Shown here: positions 1-9,392 of the stretch, piece by piece
Numbering within the stretch: the first letter of the stretch is position 1
Layout of the letters: each line of letters begins with the position of its first letter
Assembly: GCF_000308755.1 (NCBI RefSeq)
Contig: NZ_BAGF01000006.1
Coordinates: 62,001-126,000 of the forward strand
Length of the DNA: 64,000 nt
Source: Nocardia pneumoniae NBRC 100136
GTDB lineage: Bacteria; Actinomycetota; Actinomycetes; Mycobacteriales; Mycobacteriaceae
Direction of reading: 5' to 3'
Notes under the pieces: model-generated
Seen by the model: only the letters and a program-made list of their open reading frames with translations
What the model was told of the DNA's origin: nothing
Database searches by the model: none
Made by a program: the position numbers and the translations under genes

Positions 1-91
1 CGGCGACCACGGCGGCTATGACGAGCCGCGTCGCGCCAACCCGGGCGACGGCGAGAACGGCGAGTGGGATGGACCGAACGGGCGACACTGA
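1..91 (+). CDS. ftsH: FtsH protease, C-terminal tip (partial)
   Basis: Only the last 29 codons are present, reading from base 2 to a TGA at 89-91. The peptide is hydrophilic and rich in Gly, Asn, Glu and Arg (it contains GGYDEPRR and ends GPNGRH), as in the disordered tail of actinobacterial FtsH. FtsH is the membrane-bound AAA+ zinc protease. The assignment rests mostly on position: ftsH lies directly upstream of folE in mycobacteria and relatives. The catalytic parts are outside the window, so this is an inference from tail character and gene order. Confidence 0.6.
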   Translation, partial: GDHGGYDEPRRANPGDGENGEWDGPNGRH

Positions 92-252
92 AACCAGGGC
101 GGCTTTCCGTCCCCGGGTCTGTCGCTCGCGCCGCAGGGACTGATCGCGGCGCCGCGGGCCTCTCGCTCGCGCCGCGACCGGTGACGATTAGGCTCGACCA
201 TCGGGGGTGCCGAGTAATTGCCGGCATCCCGAGATTTTGGAGGTGTCCTCGA

Positions 253-936
253 TTGTCGGCCAACAATCATGGCGGCGGCTACGTCCTCGCCGAGTCGAGT
301 GCTGCGGAACACGACGGTGTCGACCTCGGCATCACCGAACCCGGCCTGGTCGCACTCGAAACCGGCAAGTCGTTCGATCAAGCCCGCGCCGAAGCCGCGG
401 TGCGGGAGTTGTTGATCGCTGTCGGCGAGGACCCGGACCGGCCCGGTCTGCGGGAGACGCCCGCCCGGGTCGCGCGCGCGTACCGGGAGACGTTCGCCGG
501 GCTCTACGTGGAGCCGGATTCGGTGCTCAACACCACGTTCGACGAGGGACACCAGGAACTCGTCCTGGTCAGGGACATCCCGATGTACTCGACCTGTGAG
601 CACCATCTCGTGTCGTTCCACGGCGTAGCGCACGTCGGCTACATCCCCGGGCCGCACGGCCGGGTCACCGGCCTGTCCAAACTGGCCAGGCTGGTCGACC
701 TGTACGCCAAGCGCCCCCAGGTGCAGGAGCGCCTGACCAGCCAGATCGCCGACGCGGTGATGCGCAAGCTGGACCCGCGCGGCGCCATCGTGGTGGTGGA
801 AGCCGAGCACCTCTGCATGGCGATGCGCGGCATTCGCAAGCCGGGCGCCAGCACCACCACCTCCGCGGTGCGCGGACTGCTCCAGTCCAACGCCGCCTCG
901 CGCGCCGAGGCGCTCGATCTCATTCTGCGTAAGTGA
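253..936 (+). CDS. folE: GTP cyclohydrolase I
   Basis: Converts GTP to 7,8-dihydroneopterin triphosphate, the first step of folate synthesis. The protein is 227 aa. The zinc-binding region [12 protein letters not shown] and the second cysteine in [10 protein letters not shown] are intact, and the C-terminus matches mycobacterial FolE. The frame is open further upstream, but the TTG at 253 has a strong ribosome binding site, GGAGGTG at 239-245 with a 7-nt spacer, and gives a family-like length. The stop overlaps the folP start, so the two are translationally coupled. Confidence 0.95.
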   Translation: MSANNHGGGYVLAESSAAEHDGVDLGITEPGLVALETGKSFDQARAEAAVRELLIAVGEDPDRPGLRETPARVARAYRETFAGLYVEPDSVLNTTFDEGHQELVLVRDIPMYSTCEHHLVSFHGVAHVGYIPGPHGRVTGLSKLARLVDLYAKRPQVQERLTSQIADAVMRKLDPRGAIVVVEAEHLCMAMRGIRKPGASTTTSAVRGLLQSNAASRAEALDLILRK

Positions 937-1994
937 GCGGGCCAGCGGTGTCCGGACTCAGGAGCGGCGATGAAAGCGCGGCGACAGGAGCGACGGGGGA
1001 AGACACCGCGAGTGGTGGCGAGCGCGCGACGACCGGTACGCCGCTCACCGGCCGTGACGACGGCGCGACGGGCACGGACGCCCAGATGACCGGGCCTGGA
1101 GGCGTCCGTGCACGGGGCGGTCGGTCCTGCGTCGTGATGGGCGTGGTGAACGTCACCAGCGATTCGTTCTCCGATGGCGGCAAGTATCTCGATCCCGATC
1201 TCGCCATCGCCCACGGCGTCCGGCTGTATGCCGCCGGGGCGGACATCATCGATGTCGGCGGCGAGTCCACCAGGCCCGGCGCGATCCGTATCGACGCGAC
1301 GACCGAGGCGGCCCGGGTCACGCCCGTCATCCGTGGACTCGTCGCGGCGGGCGTGCCGACCAGCGTAGACACCATGCGCGCCGCGGTGGCCGAGGCGGCG
1401 ATCGACGCCGGGGTCTCGGTGGTGAACGATGTCTCCGGCGGCCGCGCCGATCCCGATATGGTGCGGGTGGTCGCGTCCGCCGGGCTGCCGTGGATTCTCA
1501 TGCACTGGCGGGCCGGGGCCGACTACCGGCACACCGGCCCCGCCGACCACTACGACGACGTGGTCGCCGAGGTGCTGGCCGAGTTGAACGGCCAGGTGGA
1601 TGTGGCCGTCGCCGCCGGGGTCGATCCGTCCCGGCTGATTCTCGACCCCGGTCTGGGCTTCGCGAAGAACGCCGAACACAACTGGGCCCTGCTCGGCGCG
1701 CTGCCCGAACTCGTCGGCCACGGCCTGCCGATCCTGATCGGCGCCTCCCGCAAGCGTTTCCTCGGCGCGCTGCTCGCCAACGACGACGGACCGCGTCCAC
1801 CGGACGGCCGGGAGACGGCCACCGCGACTATCTCGGCGCTTGCCGCGGTGTACGGCGCGTGGGGTGTGCGCGTGCACGACGTGCGTGCCTCCCTGGATGC
1901 CATCGCCGTCGCCGACGCGTGGCAGAATGCCGCACGGCAGCGCGCCGCAGAGCACGACATCGCCCGTCCGAGTGCGCGAGGAGCTCACCGATGA
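933..1994 (+). CDS. folP: Dihydropteroate synthase
   Basis: Condenses p-aminobenzoate with hydroxymethyl-dihydropterin diphosphate to make dihydropteroate; this is the sulfonamide target. The pterin-binding signature [16 protein letters not shown] lies near residue 70. Read from the GTG at 933, which overlaps the folE stop, the protein is 353 aa and carries a hydrophilic Gly/Ala/Thr-rich N-terminal extension of about 65 residues not needed for the TIM barrel. An internal ATG at 1086 would give 302 aa, nearer the usual length. The 3' end overlaps folB by ATGA. Confidence 0.93.
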   Translation: MSGPAVSGLRSGDESAATGATGEDTASGGERATTGTPLTGRDDGATGTDAQMTGPGGVRARGGRSCVVMGVVNVTSDSFSDGGKYLDPDLAIAHGVRLYAAGADIIDVGGESTRPGAIRIDATTEAARVTPVIRGLVAAGVPTSVDTMRAAVAEAAIDAGVSVVNDVSGGRADPDMVRVVASAGLPWILMHWRAGADYRHTGPADHYDDVVAEVLAELNGQVDVAVAAGVDPSRLILDPGLGFAKNAEHNWALLGALPELVGHGLPILIGASRKRFLGALLANDDGPRPPDGRETATATISALAAVYGAWGVRVHDVRASLDAIAVADAWQNAARQRAAEHDIARPSARGAHR

Positions 1995-2428
1995 GCCAGT
2001 CCCCGGTCCATGCCGAAGCCGGTGCCGTGTCGCCGAACGCGCCGATCCGCCGTGGCGCCGACCGGATCGAGTTGCGCGGCTTGCGCGCTTACGGGCATCA
2101 CGGGGTGTTCGATCATGAACGCCGCGACGGCCAGGAGTTCCTGGTCGATCTGACGGTGTGGCTGGATTTCGCCGTCGCCGCGGCGTCCGACGACTTGGCG
2201 GCCACGGTGGATTACGGTGCGCTGGCCGAGCGCGCGGTCCGGATCATTCAGGGCCCGCCGCGCAATCTCATCGAGTCGGTGGTGTCGGAGATCGCCGACG
2301 ACGTGATGACCGATCCGCGGATCACCTCGGTCGAGGTGGTGCTGCACAAGCCATCCGCGCCGATCCCGCACACCTTCGCCGATGTTCGGGTGGTCACCTC
2401 GCGCCACCGGGGGGAGCACCCCGCATGA
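1991..2428 (+). CDS. folB: Dihydroneopterin aldolase
   Basis: Cleaves 7,8-dihydroneopterin to 6-hydroxymethyl-dihydropterin and glycolaldehyde. It is 145 aa, slightly long because about 22 residues precede the conserved [23 protein letters not shown] segment. LTVWLDF and the C-terminal [14 protein letters not shown] motif are typical. The ATG at 1991 overlaps the folP stop (ATGA). The stop at 2426-2428 overlaps the start of a small coupled reading frame. Confidence 0.95.
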   Translation: MSQSPVHAEAGAVSPNAPIRRGADRIELRGLRAYGHHGVFDHERRDGQEFLVDLTVWLDFAVAAASDDLAATVDYGALAERAVRIIQGPPRNLIESVVSEIADDVMTDPRITSVEVVLHKPSAPIPHTFADVRVVTSRHRGEHPA

Positions 2429-2502
2429 GTGGTCAGGCCCGGAGGCGGCAGCGCAGTGTGACCACGGAGGGCCCGCTCATGCGGATAGAGGACACAGCAT
2501 GA
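2425..2502 (+). CDS. Possible coupled mini-ORF 1 in the folB-folK gap (25 aa)
   Basis: The ATG at 2425 overlaps the folB stop (ATGA), and a purine-rich GGGGGGAG lies just upstream. The peptide begins [17 protein letters not shown] and ends MRIEDTA; it is basic at the N-terminus and has no family I recognise. Its TGA overlaps the ATG of the next copy. It may be translated only to carry ribosomes toward folK, or it may be a chance frame in a repeat. Nothing in the sequence proves a product. Confidence 0.35.
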   Translation: MSGQARRRQRSVTTEGPLMRIEDTA

Positions 2503-2573
2503 GTGGTCAGGCCCGGAGGCGGCAGCGCAGTGTGACCACGGAGGGCCCCGCTCATGCGGATAGAGGACACAGC
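2425..2573 (+). repeat. Tandem duplication, 74 bp + 75 bp
   Basis: Copy 1 is 2425-2498 and copy 2 is 2499-2573. They are identical except for one extra C in copy 2 (GGCCCGC against GGCCCCGC). Each begins ATGAGTGGTCAGG and ends with a GAGGACACAGC block, and GCATGAG recurs at all three boundaries. This looks like slippage or unequal exchange, possibly from a unit dispersed elsewhere in the genome. Confidence 0.95.
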
Positions 2574-2642
2574 ATGAGGCAACCGAATCCGGGCGCGGTC
2601 CTTCCGTGGACCGAGCCGAACGCCGTGGAGGCATGCCGATGA
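2499..2642 (+). CDS. Possible coupled mini-ORF 2 in the folB-folK gap (47 aa)
   Basis: It starts in the second repeat copy with the same 17 residues as mini-ORF 1. An extra C in copy 2 shifts the frame, so it reads through to 2642. It overlaps mini-ORF 1 by ATGA at its start and folK by ATGA at its end (2639-2642). A GAGGAC ribosome-binding-like sequence precedes its ATG. No function is recognised. The exact overlaps at both ends are the only argument that it is real. Confidence 0.35.
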   Translation: MSGQARRRQRSVTTEGPAHADRGHSMRQPNPGAVLPWTEPNAVEACR

Positions 2643-3175
2643 CGCGTGCGGTGCTGTCCATCGGCTCGAATTTGGGTGACCGGCTCGCGCACCTGCGCAG
2701 CGTTCTGGACGGGTTCGGCCACCGGGTGCTGGCCGTGTCCGCGGTGTACTCGACCGCGCCATGGGGCGGCGTCCCGCAGGAGGACTACCTCAATGCCGCC
2801 GTGCTGGTGGAGGATCCGGCATTCGGCTGCGCGGATTGGTTACGCCGCGGCCAAGAGCTGGAGCAGGCCGCGGGACGGGTCCGCGACGTGCGCTGGGGCG
2901 CGCGAACGCTCGACGTGGACGTGGTGTGGTGCGCCGAACTCCGCGATGGCGAGCCCGTGGCTTGCCGCAGCACCGACCCGGATTTGATCCTCCCGCACCC
3001 GCAGGCACATCGCCGTGCCTTCGTGCTGGTGCCGTGGCTGGACGTCGTGCCGGACGCGGTGCTCGAGGTCGACGGCGCACCGCACGCCGTCGCGGAACTG
3101 CTGGCGCGGCTCGATCCGGCCGAGCGCGCAGGCGTGCGCCGCACCGCGTTCTCGCTGACGGGCGCCGCGTCGTGA
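2639..3175 (+). CDS. folK: Hydroxymethyl-dihydropterin pyrophosphokinase
   Basis: Transfers pyrophosphate from ATP to 6-hydroxymethyl-dihydropterin, supplying FolP. It is 178 aa. SIGSNLGDRLAHL at the start, VYSTAPWGGVPQEDYLNAA in the middle and the metal-binding LDVDVVW segment are intact. The ATG at 2639 has GGAG eight bases upstream; an in-frame ATG at 2633 is too close to it. The stop overlaps the next gene's GTG. Confidence 0.95.
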   Translation: MTRAVLSIGSNLGDRLAHLRSVLDGFGHRVLAVSAVYSTAPWGGVPQEDYLNAAVLVEDPAFGCADWLRRGQELEQAAGRVRDVRWGARTLDVDVVWCAELRDGEPVACRSTDPDLILPHPQAHRRAFVLVPWLDVVPDAVLEVDGAPHAVAELLARLDPAERAGVRRTAFSLTGAAS

Positions 3176-3648
3176 AACTGAAGCCGACCCGCGTCCTCGA
3201 CATCGTGGCGAACGTGCTCATCGCCGCGCTTGTCGCGTGGATCGCCACCAGGGTGGCCTACGACAACTTCCCGCCGATCTCCATCTTCGCGGGTGCCTCG
3301 CTCTACCCGGTGGCCGCCATCGAGGCCGTGCTCGCCTTCGTGATCCGGGCCAGGGTCAACGATCATCAGATCGGCGATGGCCGCCACCAGCTGCATCCGA
3401 TCACCGCGGCCCGCGCCGTCGCGTTGGCCAAGGCGTCGGTGCAGGTGGGTTCGATCGCGGCCGGTATCTGGCTCGGCTTCCTGTGCTGGGTCTTCCCGCA
3501 GCGCGGCACATTGCGCGCCGCGGCGGCCGACAGCCCCGGCGCGATCGTCGGGATGCTGGCGGGGGTGGCTTTGGTTGCTGCGGCGCTCTGGTTGGAGTAT
3601 TGCTGTCGCGCGCCCGAGGACCCCACCGACGATGCGGCAACCACATAG
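3172..3648 (+). CDS. DUF3180 membrane protein
   Basis: A 158-aa integral membrane protein with about four hydrophobic segments (near residues 12-28, 38-58, 80-100 and 120-140). It matches the DUF3180 family that follows folK in mycobacteria and relatives (Rv3605c-like). GTG 3172 overlaps the folK stop (GTGA), so it is the last coupled gene of the fol operon. The role is unknown; the conserved link with folate genes is suggestive only. Confidence 0.85.
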   Translation: MKLKPTRVLDIVANVLIAALVAWIATRVAYDNFPPISIFAGASLYPVAAIEAVLAFVIRARVNDHQIGDGRHQLHPITAARAVALAKASVQVGSIAAGIWLGFLCWVFPQRGTLRAAAADSPGAIVGMLAGVALVAAALWLEYCCRAPEDPTDDAATT

Positions 3649-3705
3649 CTAGTTTTGCGAATGCGATCACCCCACCGGAATCTGGGCGGCGGTCCACCTT
3701 TTGGC

Positions 3706-3711
3706 TACCCT
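3706..3711 (+). promoter_or_regulatory. -10 hexamer TACCCT, leaderless type
   Basis: TACCCT ends 7 nt before the ATG at 3719, so transcription would begin at or next to the start codon. Confidence 0.5.
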
Positions 3712-3718
3712 GGCTGGC

Positions 3719-4654
3719 ATGGCTTCACCCTCCCGTAGCAGCACTTCCCGTCGACGGCGGGACGACGCGGGAAAACTGTTCACCGGCGTCTTGATTCTGT
3801 TGGGTCTGGTTGCCAGCGTTTTCCTGGTCTTCAGTAACAATGTGCAGTTCGTACGGGTAGGTCTGGTCGCGGCGCTGTGGGCCGCCGCGATCGGCGCGCT
3901 GGCCGCGACGAAGTACCGCAAAGAGGCGACGATCGACAAGGCGAAGGTCCGCGACCTGCAGACGGTCTACGAATTGCAGCTGGAGCGAGAGGTCACCGCG
4001 CGCCGCGAGTACGAGCTGGGCGTCGAGGCGCGCGTGCGCGAGGAAGTGGGGGCCGACGCGGCCGAACTCGCGGCACTGCGCGCCGAGCTCACCGTGTTGC
4101 GGCAGAGCTTGCAGCGGCTGTTCGACGGCGATCTGCCGATGGATCGCCCCGCGCTGCGCGCCGACGCGACCCGGATTCAGGAGCTGACCAGCTCGAGCGG
4201 GGAATCGGCGAACAATAGCTCCGCGAATGCCGGAATGTGGTCGGTCTTCGCCGACCAGCAACCGCGTAGCAGTATGACGCCGATTTTCGAGCCCGATCAT
4301 CCCGAGCCACCGGTCTTCGCCAGCCCCTTCGACGAGCCGGTCACCGCCGAGACCGCGGTGGTCTCCTTCGACGAGGACGACGACGAGCAGAGTCGGTACG
4401 CCCAGCCGCGCGGTTGGGCCGACGCCTTCACCGAGACGGTCGACGAACCGGTCGACGAACCTCCGACGCGGCCCACCGCGCGCCCCGAGCCTCGCCCCGA
4501 GCCTGTTTCGAGGCCGACCTCCACGCCGACCGTGGGCACGCCCAGCACGCGCAGGCGGCGCAGGGCCGAAGGCGACGGAGAGGCGTCGTCGCGCCGTCTG
4601 TCCGTCGCGGAGATCATGGCCAACTTGGAGTCCGAGCAGCGCGAAGGACGCTGA
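3719..4654 (+). CDS. DUF6779-type membrane-anchored protein
   Basis: A 311-aa protein with two hydrophobic segments (about residues 22-60) behind a basic Arg/Ser N-terminus. A charged, probably coiled-coil stretch follows (about 65-140), then a long acidic, Pro/Ser-rich, likely disordered tail ending in a basic patch. It occupies the Rv3604c position of mycobacteria, between the DUF3180 and DUF2520 proteins. I chose ATG 3719 because TACCCT lies 7 nt upstream. Function unknown. Confidence 0.8.
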   Translation: MASPSRSSTSRRRRDDAGKLFTGVLILLGLVASVFLVFSNNVQFVRVGLVAALWAAAIGALAATKYRKEATIDKAKVRDLQTVYELQLEREVTARREYELGVEARVREEVGADAAELAALRAELTVLRQSLQRLFDGDLPMDRPALRADATRIQELTSSSGESANNSSANAGMWSVFADQQPRSSMTPIFEPDHPEPPVFASPFDEPVTAETAVVSFDEDDDEQSRYAQPRGWADAFTETVDEPVDEPPTRPTARPEPRPEPVSRPTSTPTVGTPSTRRRRRAEGDGEASSRRLSVAEIMANLESEQREGR

Positions 4655-4795
4655 ACGGGGCGCTGCCGGTGTCCCGGCAGTGCGGTCTAAATCACGCGGG
4701 CACCCCATGGCCCCGGTGAATCGCCTGCCGATATTCTCGTGTCGTACCGTCCGGTACCCGCATGGCGGGACTGGAACGACATCGAGAGGACAACG

Positions 4796-5740
4796 TTGAC
4801 CTCGAGAAGCGTGAATTCCGATAGCGCTGCTTCGGGCTACGACCCCGCGCCCGCACGCCTGACGGTGGGAATCGTCTCGGCGGGACGCGTCGGTTCGGCA
4901 TTGGGCGCGGCACTCGAGCGCGCCGGACATGTGGTGTTCGGCGTCTGCGCGATCTCCGACGCCTCGATTCGCCGTGCCCGGACCCGGCTGCCGGACTCGA
5001 AGATCCTGCCGATCGAAGAGGTGGCGAAGCGCAGCGAGCTGCTGCTGCTCGCCGTGCCCGACACCGAGCTGGCCGGTCTGGTTCGTGGCCTGGCCGGTGC
5101 CGGTGTCGTGCGGCCGGGCACCATCGTGGCGCACACCTCCGGCGCGAACGGCATCGGCGTGCTGGCTCCGCTGGCCGAGCTCGGCGCCCGTCCGCTGGCC
5201 ATCCACCCCGCGATGACCTTCACCGGCCACGACGAAGACGTGACCAGGCTCGGCAACGCCTGTTTCGGCATCACCGCCGCCGACGAGGTCGGCTACGCCA
5301 TCGCGCAGTCGCTGGTGATCGAGATGGGCGGCGAGCCGGTGCGGGTGCCGGAAGCGAATCGGCCGCTGTATCACGCCGCGCTGGCGCACGGCAGCAATCA
5401 CCTGGTCACGGTGATCGTCGACGCGCTGGCCGCGCTGCGCGTCGCGCTGGAGGGCCCCGGTCTGCTCGGCCAGCAGGTGGTCGACGACCAGCCGGGCGGC
5501 CTGGCCGAGCGTCTGCTCGCCCCGCTGGCCTCGGCCGCGTTGGACAACGCCTTGCGCCGCGGCCAATCCGCGCTGACCGGCCCGGTCGCCCGCGGCGACG
5601 CGGACGCGGTGGCGGCCCATCTGGCCGCATTGACCGCGGTCGATCCGCGGCTGGCCGAGGGGTATCGCGCGTTGTCGCTGCGCACCGCGGAGCGGGCCGG
5701 CACCGCCCCCGCCGTTATCGAGCTGCTGGAAGGACGTTGA
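4796..5740 (+). CDS. Rossmann-like / DUF2520 oxidoreductase-like protein
   Basis: A 314-aa protein with an N-terminal NAD(P)-type Rossmann fold ([22 protein letters not shown]) and a C-terminal all-helical DUF2520 domain, overall like ketopantoate or pyrroline-carboxylate reductases. It matches the Rv3603c family found just before panC. I chose TTG 4796 because GAGAGGA ends 5 nt upstream and TATTCT at 4732-4737 could be the -10. It overlaps panC by TGATG. A link to pantothenate synthesis is suggested by context but not shown. Confidence 0.85.
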   Translation: MTSRSVNSDSAASGYDPAPARLTVGIVSAGRVGSALGAALERAGHVVFGVCAISDASIRRARTRLPDSKILPIEEVAKRSELLLLAVPDTELAGLVRGLAGAGVVRPGTIVAHTSGANGIGVLAPLAELGARPLAIHPAMTFTGHDEDVTRLGNACFGITAADEVGYAIAQSLVIEMGGEPVRVPEANRPLYHAALAHGSNHLVTVIVDALAALRVALEGPGLLGQQVVDDQPGGLAERLLAPLASAALDNALRRGQSALTGPVARGDADAVAAHLAALTAVDPRLAEGYRALSLRTAERAGTAPAVIELLEGR

Positions 5741-6720
5741 TGTTCGACCCGAAATTGCGCGGTGCCTACCGGCCCGGCGAGCTGACCGTGCATCACGATC
5801 CCGCCGTGCTCAGCGCGGTGTCCGGCGCTTTGCGCGGCGTCGGCCGCACGGTCGCGTTGGTGCCGACCATGGGCGCCCTGCACGAGGGTCATCTGGAGAT
5901 CGTCCGGCTGGCCAAGCGGACCAATCAGGTGGTCATCGTCTCGATCTTCGTCAACCCCTTGCAGTTCGGCGCGAACGAGGACCTGGACACCTATCCCCGC
6001 ACGCTGGACGCCGACGTCGAGCTGCTGCGCGCGGAGGGCGTCGAGCTGGTGTTCGCGCCGAGCGTGTCCGATATGTATCCGGACGGCCCACGCACCACCG
6101 TGCATCCGGGTCCGCTCGGCGCCGAGCTCGAGGGGGCCAGCCGACCGACCCACTTCGCGGGCATGCTCACCGTGGTCGCCAAATTGCTGCAGATCGCCCG
6201 GCCCAGCGAGGCGTTCTTCGGTGAGAAGGACTACCAGCAGCTCACGCTGATCCGGCAGATGGTTCGCGACCTGAATTTCGACGTCAAGATCACCCCGGTG
6301 GTCACCGTGCGGGAGGCCGACGGCTTGGCCCTGTCCTCGCGCAATCGGTATCTCGATCCGGCGCAGCGCGAATCGGCGCTCGCGCTGTCGGCGGCGCTGT
6401 CGGCTGGCAAGCACGCGGCCGGTCTCGGCGGCGAGGCCGTATTGGCCGCCGCTCGCCAGGTACTCGACGCCGCGTCCGGTGTCGACCTCGACTACCTGGA
6501 GCTGCGTTCGGCCAACCTCGGTCCGGCCCCGGCCACCGGCAACGCCAGGTTGCTGATCGCGGCCAAGGTCGGCGCCACCCGGCTCATCGACAACATCGCC
6601 GTCACCCTCGGCGCTCCGATCGACGGGCACCCCGCCGTCTCCGGTTCGCGGCCCGCCGCGGATTCCTCCCAGCCTGCCCCGGCGGTGTCCGATCCCGCCC
6701 TGCTCCCTCCCGCGAACTAG
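5740..6720 (+). CDS. panC: Pantothenate synthetase
   Basis: Ligates pantoate and beta-alanine through a pantoyl-adenylate. The 326-aa protein has [10 protein letters not shown] (the HIGH-like nucleotide motif), the [14 protein letters not shown] pantoate-binding segment and the [16 protein letters not shown] and LSSRNRYL motifs. The C-terminal 40 residues are a Pro/Ala/Ser-rich extension beyond the usual family end. It lies directly upstream of panD and coaX, so three consecutive steps toward coenzyme A are clustered. Confidence 0.96.
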   Translation: MFDPKLRGAYRPGELTVHHDPAVLSAVSGALRGVGRTVALVPTMGALHEGHLEIVRLAKRTNQVVIVSIFVNPLQFGANEDLDTYPRTLDADVELLRAEGVELVFAPSVSDMYPDGPRTTVHPGPLGAELEGASRPTHFAGMLTVVAKLLQIARPSEAFFGEKDYQQLTLIRQMVRDLNFDVKITPVVTVREADGLALSSRNRYLDPAQRESALALSAALSAGKHAAGLGGEAVLAAARQVLDAASGVDLDYLELRSANLGPAPATGNARLLIAAKVGATRLIDNIAVTLGAPIDGHPAVSGSRPAADSSQPAPAVSDPALLPPAN

Positions 6721-6733
6721 AAAGGGCGACGCA

Positions 6734-7153
6734 ATGCTGCGCACCATGATGAAGTCGAAGATCCACCGCGCCACCGTGACGCACGCCGACCTGCACTACG
6801 TCGGCTCGGTCACGGTGGACCAGGACCTGCTCGACGCCGCCGACCTGCTGGAAGGCGAGCAGGTCTGCATCGTGGACATCGACAACGGCGCCCGGCTGGA
6901 GACCTACGTCATCGCCGGTGAGCGGGGTTCGGGCGTGATCGGGATCAACGGAGCCGCCGCCCACCTCGTGCACCCCGGTGACCTGGTCATCCTGATCGCC
7001 TACGGTCAGTTGAACGAGCAGGAGATCGCGGAGTACGACCCCAAGGTCGTGTTCGTCGACGAGCGCAACCGCCCGGTCGAGCTGGGCTCGGACCCGGCGC
7101 ACGCGCCGGAGGGCTCGGGACTGACCTCGCCGCGCTCCCTGTCGTTCGTCTGA
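6734..7153 (+). CDS. panD: Aspartate 1-decarboxylase
   Basis: Makes beta-alanine for PanC. It is 139 aa. The self-cleavage site is Gly24-Ser25 in HYVGSVTVD, which yields the pyruvoyl group, and the downstream [21 protein letters not shown] block is conserved. It has a family-typical start ([20 protein letters not shown]). It lies 13 nt after panC with AAAGGG as ribosome binding site. Confidence 0.97.
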   Translation: MLRTMMKSKIHRATVTHADLHYVGSVTVDQDLLDAADLLEGEQVCIVDIDNGARLETYVIAGERGSGVIGINGAAAHLVHPGDLVILIAYGQLNEQEIAEYDPKVVFVDERNRPVELGSDPAHAPEGSGLTSPRSLSFV

Positions 7154-7170
7154 GAGCCGGCGACCGGGAC

Positions 7171-7968
7171 ATGCTGCTGACCATCGATGTCCGCAACACC
7201 AGTATCGAACTCGGTCTGTTCTCGGGGGTCGGGACGCATTCGAAACTGGTGCGGCACTGGCGGATGCACACCAATCCGCTGCTGACCGCCGACGAATTCG
7301 CCATGCAGGTGCGCGGGCTGGTCGGCGCGCAACTGGACGAGGTGATCGGCGTCGCGGCCCTGTCGACCGTGCCGCCGGTGCTGCGCGAACTCCGCGGAAT
7401 GCTGAGCCAGTACTGGGGTCATGTTCCGCACGTGCTGGTGGAGCCGGGCGTGCGCACGGGCATTCCGCTGTTGGTCGACAATCCGAAAGAAGTCGGCGCG
7501 GACCGCATCGTCAATTGCCTGGCCGCCTACCAGCGATATTCCTCGGCCGCGATCGTCGTGGATTTCGGCACGGCGATCTGTGTGGATCTGGTGTCCAAGA
7601 AGGGGGAGTTCCTCGGCGGGATCATCGCGCCCGGCGTGGAGATCGCCACGGAGGCGCTGGTGGAACGCAGCGCGCTGCGGCGGGCCGAGTTGACCAGGCC
7701 ACGGTCGGTGCTGGGGAAGAACAGCATGGAATGCATGCAGTCCGGCGCCGTATTCGGATTCGCCGGCCTGGTGGACGGGCTGATCGATCGGATTCGCGAC
7801 GAATTCGACGCCTTCGCCGGCGACGACGTGGCGGTGGTGGCCACCGGCGCGACCGCGCCGCTGATCGTCCCGGAATCCGAGACCATCGAGGACCACGACC
7901 CGCATCTCACGCTGACCGGCCTGCGGCTTGTATACGAACGCAACCTGCGGCGCAAGGGAAGTGTCTGA
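7171..7968 (+). CDS. coaX: Type III pantothenate kinase
   Basis: Phosphorylates pantothenate, the first committed step to coenzyme A. It is 265 aa. The N-terminal phosphate-binding motif reads DVRNTS, the actinobacterial variant. [28 protein letters not shown], the [13 protein letters not shown]sp motif and the [13 protein letters not shown] helix are all present. It starts 17 nt after panD, completing a panC-panD-coaX operon. Confidence 0.96.
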   Translation: MLLTIDVRNTSIELGLFSGVGTHSKLVRHWRMHTNPLLTADEFAMQVRGLVGAQLDEVIGVAALSTVPPVLRELRGMLSQYWGHVPHVLVEPGVRTGIPLLVDNPKEVGADRIVNCLAAYQRYSSAAIVVDFGTAICVDLVSKKGEFLGGIIAPGVEIATEALVERSALRRAELTRPRSVLGKNSMECMQSGAVFGFAGLVDGLIDRIRDEFDAFAGDDVAVVATGATAPLIVPESETIEDHDPHLTLTGLRLVYERNLRRKGSV

Positions 7969-8003
7969 TATGCGCGGTGTTGGGTTTGTCGCAGCACCGG
8001 GAC

Positions 8004-8034
8004 TTGCCGATACCGCGCACCGTGCTGTTAAACT
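8004..8034 (+). promoter_or_regulatory. Candidate promoter of the cysteine dioxygenase-rhodanese pair
   Basis: TTGCCG at 8004-8009 and TAAACT at 8029-8034, spaced 19 nt. About 110 nt of leader follows before the ATG at 8150. It contains TCGAGGCTGAC twice. Confidence 0.35.
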
Positions 8035-8149
8035 CGCATTCGTGTTTTCTAGCGTGAGCACCCAGGAGTGTTGTCGAGGCTGACCTGCCTCGACCGATCG
8101 AGGCTGACTACCCGTCCTCGACCGACACCTTCCTCCTGGAGATTCGCTC

Positions 8150-8758
8150 ATGCGTTCTTCCGTACTTTCCCTTTCGTCCGCGCGTACCGCGTTGTCGGCC
8201 ACCCCGCCGCTGGATCGTTCGGTGGCGCCCGCGCTGCCGACCCGGCTGCGCCCGGCCGATCTGCTGCGGCTGACCGACGAAGGCGCCGAAGACGTGCTGG
8301 CCGGGCGCTATGACCATCTGCTTCCCGCGAACGGCGGATGGCCGGCCGACGAGCGCTGGGCGACCAGGCTGCTCGCCGACGACGAGGTGGACGTCTGGCT
8401 GATCAGCTGGACGCCGGACAAGTCCACCGAGCTGCACGACCACGCCGGATCGCTCGGCGCGCTGACCGTGCTCAGCGGCGCGCTGTCCGAATATCGTTGG
8501 AATGGAACGGAACTGCGCTGCCGCACGCTCACCGCGGGCGATCAGGCGTCGTTCCCGATCGGTTGGGTGCACGACGTGATGCGCGCGCCCGCCGTCGTGA
8601 CGGGCGGCGCCGAATCCGCGGGCCCGCTCGATCCCACGCTCAGCGTGCACGCCTATTCCCCGCCCCTTACCGCCATGTCGTATTACGAGGTGACCGGCCA
8701 CGGCACCCTGCGGCGCACCCGAACCGTCCTCACCGACCAGCCCGAAGGTGATATGTAA
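8150..8758 (+). CDS. Cysteine dioxygenase-like cupin
   Basis: A 202-aa cupin of the cysteine dioxygenase type, which oxidises cysteine to cysteine sulfinate with a three-histidine iron. Two ligands are visible in STELHDHAGSLGALTVL and a third probably in GWVHDVMRAP. It has GGAG upstream of the ATG. It overlaps the rhodanese gene by one base (TAATG), a pairing that suggests cysteine-sulfur handling. The exact thiol substrate cannot be told from sequence. Confidence 0.85.
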   Translation: MRSSVLSLSSARTALSATPPLDRSVAPALPTRLRPADLLRLTDEGAEDVLAGRYDHLLPANGGWPADERWATRLLADDEVDVWLISWTPDKSTELHDHAGSLGALTVLSGALSEYRWNGTELRCRTLTAGDQASFPIGWVHDVMRAPAVVTGGAESAGPLDPTLSVHAYSPPLTAMSYYEVTGHGTLRRTRTVLTDQPEGDM

Positions 8759-9189
8759 TGACCCGTTTGACCATCGATCAGATGCTCGAGAACGCGCGGG
8801 CCCAGCTGAACCGGATCTACGCCTTCGAATTGCCGGAAGCGATCGAGCGGGGCGCCATTCTGGTGGATATCCGGCCCCAGGCGCAGCGCGGGCGCGAGGG
8901 CACCTTGCCCGGCGCCTTGGTGATCGAACGCAATGTGCTGGAATGGCGGCTGGATCCCTCCAGTTCCGCCCGGCTGGCCCTGGCCGCCGACCACGACGTG
9001 GAGTGGATCGTCGTCTGCTCCGAGGGCTATACCTCCAGCTTGGCCGCCGCGGCGCTGCAACAGCTCGGACTGCATCGAGCGACCGACCTGGTCGGCGGCT
9101 ACCAGGCACTGAAGGCGGCGGGGCTGCTGAACGTCGCGGTGCGGGCACCGCACTTCGCACGTGAGCTGGAGGCGCTCGCCTCCCTGTAA
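8758..9189 (+). CDS. Rhodanese-like sulfurtransferase
   Basis: A 143-aa single-domain rhodanese fold. [25 protein letters not shown] is the N-terminal signature, and [10 protein letters not shown] holds the candidate catalytic cysteine loop (near residue 87). It is translationally coupled to the cysteine dioxygenase upstream. It would carry sulfur as a persulfide; acceptor unknown. The pair sits between coaX and lysS, where mycobacteria have no such genes. Confidence 0.87.
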   Translation: MTRLTIDQMLENARAQLNRIYAFELPEAIERGAILVDIRPQAQRGREGTLPGALVIERNVLEWRLDPSSSARLALAADHDVEWIVVCSEGYTSSLAAAALQQLGLHRATDLVGGYQALKAAGLLNVAVRAPHFARELEALASL

Positions 9190-9378
9190 TTCCCCGCGAT
9201 CACTTCCATCTCGAATTAGCCGGGCGCCCAGGTGTTTCCGGGCGCATCGCGATGCGCGCCGGCTATTTCGAGTTCCCGGAGTGCCTGCGGAGCGCCTCGG
9301 GTAGGTCGCCGGGCCGATACCGTTTCGTTACTGGCGGCTGGAGCCTGGGCGGCCCGCAAAACGATTTCCGGTGCACGC

Positions 9379-9384
9379 TAGGGT
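9379..9384 (+). promoter_or_regulatory. -10 hexamer TAGGGT upstream of lysS, leaderless type
   Basis: TAGGGT ends 8 nt before the GTG at 9393, which would then be at or next to the transcript 5' end. Confidence 0.5.
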
Positions 9385-9392
9385 TGTTCGAT

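Noticed and set aside
8068..8150. Regulatory leader peptide upstream of the cysteine dioxygenase gene
   Set aside because: A GTG with CAGGAG opens a frame with one early cysteine, but it runs into the gene without a stop and has no cysteine run, so attenuation is unsupported.
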